From Ciona intestinalis (Eukaryota > Chordata > Ascidiacea > Phlebobranchia > Cionidae): DNA of 64,000 bases. The notes below the pieces were generated by a model. The model saw only the letters and a program-made list of their open reading frames with translations, had not been told where the DNA came from and did no database searches. The first letter of the stretch is position 1, and each line of letters opens with the position of its first letter. Both the position numbers and the translations under genes were made by a program. The DNA is taken from NCBI RefSeq assembly GCF_000224145.3, contig NW_004190428.2, positions 78,251 through 142,250 of the forward strand. The letters run 5' to 3'. Below, one piece after another: positions 13,380-25,784 of this stretch.

Positions 13380-15082
13380 ATATAACATGGGTGTCTTCCT
13401 ATACACCAGACACACATGGTGTATTCATACACCTCATGCTCACTGTTGAGTTATAACATAAGTGTCTTCTTATACACCAGACATACATGGTGTATTCATA
13501 CACCTCATGCTACCTGTCCAGTTATAACATGGGTGTCTTTGTATACACCAGACACACATGGTGTATTCATACACCTCATGCTCCCTGTCCAGTTATAACA
13601 TGGGTGTCTTTGTATACACCAGACACACATGGTGTATTCATACACCTCATGCTCACTGTCGAGTTATAACATGGGTGTCTTTGTATACACCAGACACACA
13701 TGGTGTATTCATACACCTCATGCTCACTGTCGAGTTATAACATGGGTGTCTTCTTATACACCAGACACACATGGTGTATTCATACACCTCATGCTCACTG
13801 TCAAGTTATAACATGGGTGTCTTCTTATACACCAGACACACATGGTGTATTCATACACCTCATGCTCACTGTCAAGTTATAACATGGGTGTCTTCTTATA
13901 CACCAGACACACATGGTGTATTCATACACCTCATGCTCACTGTTGAGTTATAACATGGGTGTCTTCTTATACACCAGACACACATGGTGTATTCATACAC
14001 CTCATGCTCACCGTCGAGTTATAACATGGGTGTCTTCTTATACACCAGACACACATGGTGTATTCATACACCTCATGCTCACTGTCAAGTTATAACATGG
14101 ATGTCTTCTTATACACCAGACACACATGGTGTATTCATACACCTCATGCTCACTGTCAAGTTATAACATGGGTGTCTTCTTATACACCAGACACACATGG
14201 TGTATTCATACACCTCATGCTCACCGTCAAGTGATAACATGGGTGTCTTCTTATACACCAGACACACATGATGTATTCATACACCTCATGCTCGCTGTTG
14301 AGTTATAACATGGGTGTCTTCTTATACACCAGACACACATGGTGTGTTCATACACCTCATGCTCACTGTCGAGTTATAACATGGGTGTCTTCTTATACAC
14401 CAGACACACATGATGTATTCATACACCTCATGCTCACTGTCGAGTTATAACATGGATGTTTTCTTATACACCAGGCACACATGGTGTATTTATACAACTC
14501 ATGCTCACTGTCAAGTTATAACATGGGTGTCTTTTTATACACCAGACACGCATGGTGTATTCATACACCTTATGCTCCCTGTCGAGTTATAACATGGGTG
14601 TCTTCTTATACACCAGACACGCATGGTGTATTCATACACCTTATGCTCCCTGTCGAGTTATAACATGGGTGTCTTCTTATACACCAGACACACATGGTGT
14701 GTTCATACACCTCATGCTCACTGTCGAGTTATAACATGAGTGTCTTCTTATACACCAGACACACATGGTGTATTCATACACCTCATGCTCCCTGTCGAGT
14801 TATAACATGGCTGTCTTCTTATACACCAGACACACATGGTGTATTCATACACCTCATGCTCACTGTCGAGTAATAACATGAGTGTCTTCTTATACACCAG
14901 ACACACATGGTGTATTCATACACCTCATGCTCACTGTCGAGTTATAACATGGGTGTCTTCTTATACACCAGACACACATGGTGTATTCATACACTTCATG
15001 CTCGCTGTCGAGTTATAACATGGGTGTCTTCTTATACACCAGACACACATGGTGTATTCATACACTTCATGCTCGCTGTCAA
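13380..15082. repeat. 71-bp minisatellite, about 24 units (one of the two longest arrays)
   Basis: Unit spacing is exactly 71 bases (e.g. the ATGGTGTATTCATACACC motif at 13558, 13629, 13700 and 13771). Each unit contains two nested inverted repeats: TACACCA and TGGTGTA around an 8-base loop, and GGTGTAT TC ATACACC. The array ends about 10 bases from the donor of the EGF exon at 15092. Since 71 is not a multiple of 3, the 60-codon ORFs it creates are artefacts. Confidence 0.95.
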
Positions 15083-15091
15083 GCAACTTAC

Positions 15092-18000
15092 TTTATTTTT
15101 CCACTTTCAACAACACATTTTCCTTCATTCTTACAAGTAGAAGAATCACAATCGTCGATCTTCTTTTCACAAAATCTTCCTTTGAAACCAAATCTGCATC
15201 TGTAATGTGAAAATTTTTGTTACAACTTGACAGTGAGCATGGGGTGTTTAAATATAAAGTAGCGTTTGTTAAGCGGGTATATTTCGTAATGGTCGAGAAC
15301 TCGTAATAGTGAAACACAGGAAGAAAACGAAAAGAAAAAGGCACGAAGTCGCTATGTTGCAGGCCGCTTCCTGTGTGCAACCTTAATTAGTAGATTGGGA
15401 TGCAGAGCATACATTCCAACACTACAATACAGTACACATCAATGTATTGGAATTTCATGGCGTTTGCCAAAAATGGCCTCGTTTGTCCAGCTATTTTAAT
15501 AAAGGAATGATAAGCGAACAAAACATTCTCGGTTTATGATCATGTCACCGTAATTCAACAGTTGTAAAATAACCCTATACTATACTAGTATGCAGTATGA
15601 TATGGGCAGTGAGCATGAAGTGTCTTAATATACAATATATACACAATAGTTAGACAGTGAGCATGAGGTTGACCTGCATGTAAAGTTTCCATCAATATCT
15701 CGACAAGTTGAATTATTCTGACATGGACTTTCTTCACAACTGTCAATCAAAATCTTACAATGTTTGCCCTGAAAGTAAAACATGAAATTTTACTTTAATA
15801 TATGTTATAATTGCCCTAATAAAACAGTTTATTCTATTTTAAATTCTGGTCAACATTTTTTTTTCAGGGTTTAGATTTTTAATTCTGAACCAATCGTTGG
15901 ATCAATTCTCTTTGTACTGAAAAATGTATGTTGTGTTTTAGAACACATTTTCTTTTCTAGTACAAACTTTATATTTTTACAATTTACAGGATTTTTGTTA
16001 AACGGAATCTATTTTGTATAACTGAACAACCAGTGTCTTATAAAGTTGTAACACAAGATGTGGACTACCTACAGCGTCTCTGTTACACTGATAAAAAACA
16101 CATTCACTTAACAAAAAGTAAACCATTTACCTTAAACCCATTTGCACATAAACACATTGCAGTTGAATTGGAAGCAACAAAACAAGTTCCACCATTTTCA
16201 CAGAAATTTGGATCCGAACAAAAATTTTGAATTTCACAAAATTTTCCCGAATACCCTGAATGGAAAATTTAATGTATTTGGTGTTTTAATAAAGTGTTGC
16301 ATATAACTCGACAGTGAGCATGAGGTGTATAAATAAACCATGTGTGCACAGAAATTGCTCACACCCAGTGGTCACTAATGGATTGTCCAAATTATTAGCC
16401 ATACATTAAAAATGAAAAAACTAATCACCCACAAAGTAACATACATGGTAACTCTTGGCATGAGGTGTATGAACACCCGTGCTATAATGACTGTCGTTTT
16501 TCGGGCCACGTCAGAATAAAGTTACATTCATTTATTCATACATACCATTGGAGCAGTCACACAGTATTCCATCTTGAGTTTCAAAACATTTCCCGTCATT
16601 AAGACACGGTGATGACACGCATGATGACATCATCAAGTCACATGACTCTCCTGTCCAACCAGGCGCGCACCAAACATTTATATCCATTGACCTAAATTTG
16701 AAGTTTCAATTTTTTTTTTAAATTTAAGAAAAATTCTAAAATTGAAATATTTGAAAAAAAATTGAAATATTTAAAAAAATACAAAATATTAAAAACAAGT
16801 ATTATTTTTACAATAAAGTAGTGAAAAACAAAAATGTACATTTTCTATTTAAAAGTGAAATTAAATACATAATTAAACATGGGACTTGAGATGTAGGCCA
16901 GAGTTAGCACCCAGAGTGCTACAACCAATAAGTAACCACTGTATTGGAGCAATATCCATTCAAGTGTCTTGCCCAAGGACACATAAGCCTATCTGTATCG
17001 AGCATTAAACCTGGTATCCTTTGGTTACAATGTAAGTGCTTAACCATTTAGGTCACACCACAGTGCACATTCAGTAATGGGATAATAAAACAACAAGTAT
17101 TTTGTCAACAAATATTTTTTTAGAATAAAAACAACAAATATTTTTTAAAAATATTTGCAACTCTGGCCTTAACCTTATTACTACTGAAAAGTCTTGCTTA
17201 AGGACCTCACTCATATAGAATAGACTAAAACATATCACAAAAAATAAGCATATTTTATCAAATTTAAAATTTACAAAATTTTGAAAATTTTACCTGGTCA
17301 AGACATGTAGCATTTTCGTGGCAAGGAGCTGACAAGCACTCGTCGATGTCAATGTTACAACTCCTACCAGTAAAGCCGGGTTTACAAATACATTCATATT
17401 TTCCAATGAAGTCCTGTAAAAAATAATTGATGCTCACTGTTAAGGTATAACATGGGTGTCTTATATACAAAGCGCACTTCAAGTGTTTCATACACCTCAT
17501 GCTCGGTTACAAGCTACCACGTATGTAACTTTGTTGGTAAATGTATTTATGCGATTTTTCGTTTTTTTTGTAGTGTTTTGTTGACAATTTCACGTCATGG
17601 GTTTTTATGTGTGGCTGATAACTTGAACAGTAGTACCACTGGGCAATTGTCGTTAAGTGTCTAGTCCAAGGTCACATGCACTCACAATGGTAGCAGCGCA
17701 GAGCCTCGGACCCATAAACACCATTCTTACCTGACAAAGTCCTTCATTAAGACAAGGCTCAGAAAGACATTCATTGATTTCTGTCTCACAGTTTTTCCCA
17801 TCATAACCAACATAGCACACGCAGTAATAACTTCCACGAGTGTTGATGCAACGACCGTTGTTGTTGCAAGTTGATCGTTGATTACATTCATTTACATCAA
17901 CGTCACAATGGACGCCCGTGTAGGTATCCGGACATATGCAGAAAAAGGAATCCTGTAAAAAGTGTCAGACACTAAATCGTAGCCACCACAGTGAGCCTTG

Positions 18001-21000
18001 AACCTGGGAGCATCTAGTTACGAGGCACACAATCAATCGTAGACACCACAATGAGCCTTGAATCTGGGAGCCTCCAGTTACGAGACACACACTGAATCGT
18101 AGCCACCACGGTGAGCCTTGAACCTGGGGGCCTCCAGTTACAAGGCACACACTGAATCGTAGCCACCACAGTGAGCCCTGAACCTGGGGGCCTCCAGTTA
18201 CAAGGCACACACTGAATCGTAGCCACCACAGTGAGCCTTGAACCTGGGAGCATCTAGTTACGAGGCACACAATCAATCGTAGACACCACAATGAGCCTTG
18301 AATCTGGGAGTCTCCAGTTATGAGACACACACTGAATCGTAGCCACCACAGTGAGCCTTGAACCTGGGGGCCTCCAGTTACAAGGCACACACTGAATCGT
18401 AGCCACCACAGTGAGCCCTGAACCTGGGGGCCTCCAGTTACGAGGCACACACTGAATCGTAGCCACCACAGTGAGCCTTGAACCTGGGAGCCTCCAGTCC
18501 AAACACAAACCTTATCAACGACACACGTAGCACCATTGGCGCACGGTTGTACACGACACGGGTCCTTTTCAAGCTCACATTGTTGCCCCGCAAACCCACG
18601 ACGGCACCGACATATATATCCAGCTATGCCATCTCTACATGAACCACCATTCAAGCAAGGATTCGACGCACATTCGTTTATATTCGATTCACAATATTTA
18701 CCTGGAAGTTAAACAGAAATACAGTAAAGCGAGGTAAGGTAGAACACCTTTAGCACATAATATCTGTTAAATAGTTCTGTGGGGTAAGATGGATACCGTT
18801 AGCACATAATATCCAAACATCCAATTACCAACGATCACAAATCTTAAAAGCCATTTTATTCATAAATTAAATTGGAAATGTTTAAGTAATAGACCAGAGG
18901 TTACAGGTTTGATGCTTGAGTTGGAGGTTTTAGGTTGCATTGCTGGCTTTTGTGACTTTGGTCAAAACATATAAGGACAAACCGAACCCAGTAATTAAAA
19001 ATATTAAAACATTAAAAAGAAATGCAAAGTCATTCAAACATTTTTTTAAAAAGAAATTTTAAATTTTAAACAATATAAAATTAGAACTAAAAAAATAATT
19101 TCCACCCAAATAATTGACATCCTTTTACAAGAATAAAAAAAAACTAAACTAAACTAAAATCCAACCAACTTACACCAATGTAAATTTTTGAATAAAAAAT
19201 GAAATATCAATTGTTGTAAAAAGGATATTCACCTTAAAGCCAGAAGGACAAATCAAAGAATTGGAAAGAAAATACAAAAGAACAAAATTTAGGTCTGACA
19301 ATAGAAAAATGTAAACAATTTTGTTTTTAATTCATTCACCCCCCCCGCAATTTTTGAAAAAATAATTGAAAAGTGTTAAAAAAGGATAAGGCAATTTTAG
19401 GCCTAAAAAATGAAAATTATTTACCCCCAAATCCTGGTGGGCAGAGGCAAGATGGTTTACCCTCGTGATCAACCATGCACGACGAACCATTGAAACAAGG
19501 GTTGTGATTGGTCGAACACGGGTCAAACGAGATTTCGCAAAATTCTCCAGTAAATGAAACGGAACAGACGCAGATAAATCGTTGAACCATATCGATGCAA
19601 GTCCCGTTGTTTTGGCATGGTTCGTCAACGCAGTCGTTGATGTTTGTTGTGCAGTTGATGCCAGTGTAGCCTGTGTTCATGTTCAATGTATTATGTTATG
19701 TATCCGAGAAAAGTTTTGTTGAAATAATGAAGGGATATCATCGTCAACAAAAAAAACAACAAAGATTCAAACTTAACAAAAATGAAAGGATCAACAAAAA
19801 ACATAAAAAAGTAAGTTAAAGAATAAATAAATGTAATTTATTTTAACCTCGTGGGGAAAGAAACACCCCACTCTACAAAACATGACAAAATATAAATAAA
19901 TAAACATAAAAAAAAGTCAAGAAAATAATCAACAGAAAACACATTCAAGAGATTGCACATTGCAGAATTCAAAACAAATTCCCAAAATGTAAAAAACTAA
20001 CCTGGAGTGCAAACACATTTGTAGCTGTCAATCAAATCCACACATTCCCCTCCATTATGACATGGCATGACATCACAATTGTTTATTCTGACCTCACAAT
20101 ATGAGCCTGTCCACCCAGTTGCACATATGCATTTATACTTGCTTCGTAAGTCAACACATGTTGATCCATTTTGGCATTCGTTGTCTGGAAAGTATAACTC
20201 GACAGTGAGCATGAGGTGTATGAATACACCATGTGTGTCTGGTGTATAAGAAGACACCCATGTTATAACTGGACAGTGAGCATGAGGTGTATGAATACAC
20301 CATGTGTGTCTGGTGTATAAGAAGACACCCATGTTATAACTCGACAGTGAGCATGAGGTGTATGAATACACCATGTGTGTCTGGTGTATAAGAAGACACC
20401 CATGTTATAACTCGACAGTGAGCATGAGGTGTATGAATACACCATGTGTGTCTGGTGTATAAGAAGACACCCATGTTATAACTCAACAGTGAGCATGAGG
20501 TGTATGAATACACCACGCGTGTCTGGTGTATAAGAAGACACCCATGTTATAACTCGACAGTGAGCATGAGGTGTATGAATACACCACGCGTCTCTGGTGT
20601 ATAAGATGACATCAATGTTATAGCTCGACAGTGAGCATGAGGTACTTACCCAAGCAATTATTGACAGGTTCATCGCATAAAGCTCCATCATAACCAGGCG
20701 GACACAAACACGAGAAAAAGTTGATACCGTCCACGCACATTCCTTTATTGCAAGGATTGGAACTGAAAATATATTATTACTTAGTGTGCGTGTCATAACT
20801 GTTGGCTCCAGGTTCAAGGCTCATTATGGTGGCTACGATTCAGTGTGTGCCTCGTAACTTGAGGCTCCCAGGTTCAAGGCTCACTGTGGTGGCTACGATT
20901 CAGTGTGTGCCTCGTAACTAGAGGCTCCCAAGTTCAAGGCTCACTGTGGTGGCTACGATTCAGTGTGTGCCTTGTAACTGAAGGTTCTCAGGTTCAAGGC

Positions 21001-23319
21001 TCACTGTGGTGGCTACAATTCAGTGTGTGCCTTGTAACTGGAGGCTCCCAGGTTCAAGGCTCGCTGTGGTGGCTACCATTTAATGCGTGCCTCGTAACTT
21101 GAAGCTACCAGGTTCAAGGCTCACTGTGGTGGCTACCATTCAGTGTGTGCCTCGTAACTTGAGGCTCCCAGGTTCAAGGCTCGCGTGCCTCGACAGTGAG
21201 CATGAGTAAAGCAAAACAGCCAACCTGCACTCATTGATATTTGTGGCGCACTGGTGTCCTGTGAAGCCTGGTTGACAATGGCACGCAAACCCAACACCTC
21301 CTTCAAGTACATTAACACACACAGCATCATTATAACAGGGTGTAGGATCATCACATGGCAGTTTTTCACAATGTACACCCTAAAAAAATACATGAATGAA
21401 TATAACACGTATGTAACTTATTTATTCTCGCATGGCGGGGCAACGACAGTCGTCATAACACAGGTGTTCTGTCTCATACACCTCATGCCAGTTACAAGTT
21501 ACCATGTATGTAACATTGTGGATTCATGTTTTTTAAAACAGACGGTTTAGGTATTTGTTACTTTGTTTGATAAATTGTAAGAAATATATACAACCCATTA
21601 GAGACCACTGGGTTGGAGCAGTTGTTGTTAAGTTGCCCAAAGATACATATACCACATAATTGTAGCAGCAACGAGCCTTGAATCTGTAACCTCTAGGTTA
21701 GAGGCAGGTGCGCCAACCATTGAGCCACGGCACCAGTTATTATTTTAAACTTAATGTTGCTCCAACCCAGTGGTCACTAACGGGTTGTATATATTTCTCA
21801 CAATTTATCAAACAAAATACAAAAATATGATGAAAAAAATGCTAGTATATATTTTACAAAACATTACCTTATATGGCGTTTCACAGTCGCATTCAAACCG
21901 ACCAATCAGATCAATGCACGTTCCACCATTTATACAAGGTGACGATTCACATTCATTCGTTTCATTTTCACAATTTTTGCCGAAAAATCCTTTGGTACAA
22001 ATGCATGTATAGCTGTTCGTTTGGTCTATACATCTGGAAATATATTTAATGATTGAGTTTTTGAATCTGAGAGACTGTATTAGAATAAACGTATGTCACT
22101 TATTTATCCTCGCATGGCCACGTATTTGTATTTTTACACCTAACAAGTAGGGTGGGGTAAGCTGTGACACCTTTCGCACATAATGTTCAAGTCGTGAGGA
22201 TACGGTTTTATAGCTCTTTGAATGTTCTTTGTTTACTACCAACTGGAACAAAAAAAAACAGAATGAAAAGGTGTCCCATCTTCCCCCACCCTGCTATAAT
22301 GTTTATTTTTTCTAAACTACATTTTATAGCTACATACTAATATTTCAATATCGTTTTAAAATAAAATGTGTCAAAACTAATATAGTGTCCCATCTTCCCC
22401 ACCCTACAAATATATTTTACCTTCCATTATTAAGACACGGGTGACTTGCGCATTCATCAATATTTATTTTACAATTAATTCCAGTGAATCCTTCCAAACA
22501 AATACATTCGAAACCACCTTGTTTGTTAATACATTGCAACGCATGTATGCAAGGGGAACTACCACATTCGTCTATGTCGATTTCACATCTGAAAAAATTT
22601 AAGTACAAATCAAATTTTTTTAGAATTCTTTGTAACAAATTTCTTGAATCTAAAAGTCCAATCAAGTACTCATAGAGTTGAACGATTCTTATGTGAAGAA
22701 AGTAAAGATCTGGTGATACAAAAACATAACAGATAAAAAATCAAGTCCAACCAGTTGTTGTAAGAAAATTCTATTGAATTAAACACTGACGATGCGATTT
22801 AGGCGAAATATATCGCTTGAACAACTAGACTTGATTTTTGTATGTTACGTATTTGTTTAACCAGTTCTGTTTTAAAATCCTGTTTTTACCTTTTTGTGTT
22901 TTATTTCTTTAGAAAAAACTTACATAAAACGAATTATCCCAATTTATATTTTATTTAAATTATTTTAATTTGTTGTCTTTAATTGTTTATGCGATTGTTA
23001 AAAAACCATGTTACAATTGCACATTTCCTAAAATTCTTCTGATAAATAAAATATGGAAATATTGGTTTCAAAAACTTTTTAAAAATACGTGCCCTTTCAT
23101 TATTTTTTTGCTCTCTTGTACATTAAGCTATGCCTGGTAGAATAATTGAATTTTGGCAAAAAATTACAAACTTACTTGTCCCCTGTGAAACCATTTTCAC
23201 AAAAACATTCGAATGAGTTAATTCCATCTAAACATATCCCGTTTACACATGGATGTATTGCGCAATCATCTATGTTTATTTCGCAATCCGTGCCCGAAAA
23301 CCCCATTTTGCATTCACAC
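15092..23319 (-). CDS. Crumbs/EYS-like gene: EGF block 2, fourteen exons
   Basis: Exons in transcript order, all with matching phases: 23176-23319, 22421-22588, 21868-22033, 21225-21379, 20650-20762, 20002-20184, 19425-19670, 18511-18701, 17731-17952, 17294-17413, 16546-16691, 16131-16255, 15674-15768 and 15092-15199. Together they encode about 19 EGF modules, many calcium-binding type ([35 protein letters not shown]). Typical modules are [18 protein letters not shown] and [15 protein letters not shown]. Module boundaries do not always coincide with exon ends. The exon 16546-16691 contains one base too many: TGTTTGGTGCGCGCC breaks the frame, while removing a G gives [13 protein letters not shown] and restores the phase of the next junction. 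EGF arrays in this family act as extracellular adhesion or ligand surfaces. Confidence 0.9.
16345..16540 (+). mobile_element. SINE body plus 98-bp-type tail, 5' truncated
   Basis: Contains CACCCAGTGGTCACTAATGG, ATTAGCCATACATTAAAAAT and a degenerate 98-bp unit ending in AATAAAGTTACATTCATTTA. It lies in the intron 16256-16545. Confidence 0.65.
16900..17060 (-). mobile_element. tRNA-derived SINE
   Basis: On the minus strand the head reads GGTTAAGCACTTACATTGTA followed by a B-box region and the body blocks, including CTTGGGCAAGACACTTGAAT. It is intronic. Confidence 0.6.
17480..17715 (-). mobile_element. SINE body with 98-bp-type tail
   Basis: On the minus strand: body CTACCATTGTGAGTGCATGT, CTTGGACTAGACACTTAACG, and TATCAGCCACACATAAAAAC. 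A diverged 98-bp unit (TTACATACGTGGTAGC, GAGCATGAGGTGTATGAAAC) follows. It lies in the intron 17414-17730. Confidence 0.65.
17975..18508. repeat. 60-bp minisatellite, about 9 units, filling an intron
   Basis: Unit: ATCGTAGCCACCACAGTGAG, CCTTGAACCTGGGAGCCTCC, AGTTACGAGGCACACACTGA. The intron is 17953-18510 (558 bases), over 90% array. Some units are variants arranged in a repeating higher-order pattern (an AATCAATCGTAGACACC-type unit recurs). The 60-base period is a multiple of three, so long open frames appear, but they are not coding. Confidence 0.95.
20192..20642. repeat. 71-bp minisatellite, about 6 units, filling an intron
   Basis: The intron is 20185-20649 (465 bases), of which about 97% is array. 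The array starts about 8 bases from the acceptor and ends about 8 bases from the donor (GTAAGTACCTCATGCTCACT). Confidence 0.95.
20800..21190. repeat. 60-bp minisatellite, about 6.5 units, opposite orientation
   Basis: Unit GGTTCAAGGCTCACTGTGG, TGGCTACGATTCAGTGTGTG, CCTCGTAACTGGAGGCTCCC. It occupies most of the 462-base intron 20763-21224, inverted relative to the arrays at 17975 and 30165. Confidence 0.9.
21395..21800 (-). mobile_element. SINE copy or copies with 98-bp-type unit
   Basis: On the minus strand: head GGTGCCGTGGCTCAATGGTT and GGCGCACCTGCCTCTAACC, B-box-like GATTCAAGGC, body GCTGCTACAATTATGTGG and CTCCAACCCAGTGGTCTCTA. A 98-bp-type unit (21395-21500) follows. The head carries an A-box-like TGGCTCAATGG. 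A second SINE fragment at 21755-21800 lies in the other orientation. Confidence 0.7.
22144..22410. mobile_element. MITE-like element (TIR family), plus partial copy
   Basis: Left end AGGGTGGGGTAAGCTGTGAC; right end AAAAGGTGTCCCATCTTCCC then CCACCCTGCTATA at about 22288. The interior has the family sequence (CGTGAGGATACGGTTTTATA, GAATGTTCTTTGTTTACTAC). A second right-end fragment, AGTGTCCCATCTTCCCCACC, is at about 22384-22407. A 5' fragment of the same family is at 18768-18820. Confidence 0.7.
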
Positions 23320-23354
23320 CTGTGAAAGTAAAATAAAGTTTTGGTTGTTTTGGT

Positions 23355-23485
23355 CATTTATATCCTCGTGGGTGGGAACTTGAGTGACTTATCCATGGTT
23401 GCCACTCCCATGCCCACAGTCGAGTTACTGAAGCTATCGCAGTGTGTGGATAAGCAGACATGACTTTTGGTTAGTCTGGTCTATT
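23355..23485. repeat. Single unit of the 126-bp family
   Basis: TTTATATCCTCGTGGGTGGG through CAGTGTGTGGATAAGCAGAC in an EGF-gene intron. A partial copy at 25509-25585 is part of the 2.1-kb duplication. Confidence 0.85.
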
Positions 23486-23494
23486 AATTTTTTT

Positions 23495-23660
23495 TTTCAG
23501 TATGGCTGATAATTTAGACAACTATTAGTGACCACTGAGCCAGAGCAATTGCCGTTAAGTGTCCTGCCTAAAAACACATACGCCCACAATGGTAGCAGGA
23601 CCCAGCATTGAACCTGATACCCTATAGCTACAATACACACCACTACTGATACCATCCCGC
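23495..23660 (-). mobile_element. tRNA-derived SINE (duplicated at 25590-25755)
   Basis: Body blocks on the minus strand: CTGCTACCATTGTGGGCGTA, CAGGACACTTAACGGCAATT, AGTGGTCACTAATAGTTGTC. A second, near-identical copy lies at 25590-25755 because the whole segment is duplicated. Confidence 0.65.
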
Positions 23661-23691
23661 ACTTATACATCAAAACACTTGAAATACCGAC

Positions 23692-25406
23692 CTATATCCC
23701 TGGTTTAAATTAAAGCAAGTTCCTCCATTTTGACACACCCCGTGTTTACATTGATCCACATAAACATCACATTTCAATCCAGTAAACCCAGGTTTACAAA
23801 CACAGACAAATTTTTCGCCAAAACTTTCGCAACTTTCTGTCCCATTTTCGTTGCAATTGTGATTTTCACATGCGTTCATAAGAACAGAACAATTGACGCC
23901 TAATGGGAAGTAGAAATAATATATAATATTTTGGTAATCAGAATATTGACTTTTATACACCTAATGCTGATTGCGAGTTATTTTATCTTTTTTTATTTAT
24001 CCTTGCATGGCTGAGCAATGACAGTCGTTATAACACGGTTGTTGATACACCTCGTTCCGTCTTACAAGTTACCATGTATGTAACTTTGTGGGTAATTTTT
24101 GACTGACTATACTAATGAAAAAAGTGGTGCAACCAATTTAAAGTTATTGTTTTGTTGACACTTTGTAAAACTAGCTGTCAAAAATATTGAAGTGTTGGTC
24201 AAATACAACTTAACTTATATAAACACCTGTGAAAAGTGGTGCAACCAATTCAAGGTTAATGTTTGAATGAATGAATGAATGAATGAAATTTATTTCGTCT
24301 CTGTTTTGTCAATAATACAACGTAACTTCTATGAAAACCGGTAAAAAGTGTGCAACTGTTTAGGGATTTTGTTTTGTTGAAACTTTATAAAAATATGTCT
24401 AAACAAAATATTCAAACAATAATATTTTACCTGTATATTGTGGTGGGCATATACAGATGTAGAAATGATTAAGCTGAGTACATGATCCCCCATTCAAACA
24501 AGGATTACTGGTATTACAAATACTTTGGGATCCACATCTATAACCAGAATACCCAGCTTTGCAAATACATTGGTATCCTGGAAAAATTAAGATCAGCAGA
24601 TGTTTTGAACAGTAACTTGGTGAATGAATGAATGTAACTTATTATCCTCCTTTAAGAGTAAATAATTTTTTGGATTTTTAATTTTTTTTTATGTGTGGCT
24701 GATAATTTCGACAACCCATTAGTGACCACTGGGTTGGAGCAATTATTGTTAAGTGTCTTGTGATGGACACAAATGCCCACAAGGCGGCAGTGACGAGCCT
24801 TAACCCATAACCTCTGGGTTAAAGGACCAAGGGCACAAACGTTTTTAACCTGGAACTGCAGGGCAACAAGCAGGCATGCTAACCACGTGCCTTCACGCAA
24901 TACATAGTAACCATATTTTTTTTAAATAAAAAATACCGTTTTTCTCGTCAATACATAATCCCTCATTATGACATGGGTTTGATTGACAGCTCATTATTGT
25001 TTGGCACAGATCTCCAGTGACACCTGGTGGACAGATACACGAGACATTTCCATTTGTGGCAACACATGTGCCGTTGTTATTACATGGAGCAGTGCTGCAC
25101 ACATCAACTTTCAACTCGCAGTGAACACCTAGAAATACTGTAAAATTAGAACTAGAAATACTGTAAAATTAGAACTGAAAACACTGTAAAAAAACTGGAA
25201 ACACTGTAAAATTAGAACTGAAAACACTGTAAAAAAACTGGAAACACTGTAAAATTAGAACTGAAAACACTCTAAAAATGAAACAGGAAACCCTAAAATT
25301 AATTTTAAAATAAAAGTTAAAAGTAAACATAAATTAAAAAAATTATGAAAACTGAATTAAAAAATTCATCAAGTAACAGCATACCTGTAAAACCATCTAA
25401 ACAAAC
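23692..25406 (-). CDS. Crumbs/EYS-like gene: duplicated EGF segment, copy A
   Basis: Exons 25385-25406 (left part lost in gap), 24937-25128, 24431-24577 and 23692-23899. They encode the end of one EGF (VCLDGFTG), two modules ([19 protein letters not shown] and [18 protein letters not shown]), one module ([18 protein letters not shown]), and two modules ([18 protein letters not shown] and [20 protein letters not shown]). The last exon ends in phase 2 and joins exon 23176-23319 to complete CECKMGFSG. It is nearly identical to copy B at 25787-27539. Confidence 0.9.
24600..24895 (-). mobile_element. SINE in duplicated segment, copy A (lacks the 98-bp unit)
   Basis: Body GCCTTGTGGGCATTTGTGTC, CAAGACACTTAACAATAATT, AACCCAGTGGTCACTAATGG, TATCAGCCACACATAAAAAA. 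In copy B (26690-27035) the same SINE is followed by about 96 extra bases equal to one 98-bp-type unit. Confidence 0.65.
25140..25290. repeat. Short tandem repeat in duplicated intron
   Basis: Alternating blocks of ACTGTAAAATTAGAACTGAA and AACACTGTAAAAAAACTGG next to the exon at 25128. The matching intron in copy B (27278-27370) has fewer units, so copy number has changed since the duplication. Confidence 0.8.
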
Positions 25407-25784
25407 NNNNNNNNNNNNNNNNNNNNNNNNNNNNNNNNNNNNNNNNNNNNNNNNNNNNNNNNNNNNNNNNNNNNNNNNNNNNNNNNNNNNNNNNNNNNNN
25501 NNNNNNNNTGCCACAGTCGAGTTACTGAAGCTATCGCAGTGTGTGGATAAGCAACATGACTTTGGTTAGTCTGGTCTATTAATTTTTTTTTTCAGTATGG
25601 CTGATAATTTAGACAACTATTAGTGACCACTGAGCCAGAGCAATTGCCGTTAAGTGTCCTGCCTAAAAACACATACGCCCACAATGGTAGCAGGACCCAG
25701 CATTGAACCTGATACCCTATAGCTACAATACACGCCACTACTGATACCATTCCGCACTTATACATCAAAACACTTGAAATACCG

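Noticed and set aside
13380-15082. CRISPR-like regular repeats
   Set aside because: There are no unique spacers between repeats; units are directly contiguous and the genome is eukaryotic.
12070-15205. Dozens of 60-residue ORFs beginning MVYSYTSCS
   Set aside because: They arise from the 71-bp unit read in successive frames, with starts spaced 71 bases apart. They recur in both orientations and in introns, so they are not genes.
17965-18654. Long ORF with [12 protein letters not shown] repeats joined to EGF sequence
   Set aside because: The 60-bp minisatellite is frame-preserving, so it stays open. The EGF exon ends at a donor at 18511 and phases match the next exon at 17952, so the repeat is intronic.
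19240-19305. Possible small EGF exon (SLICPSGFK)
   Set aside because: The flanking exons 19425-19670 and 18511-18701 already join in phase 1 and complete one EGF; adding this piece would break the phase.
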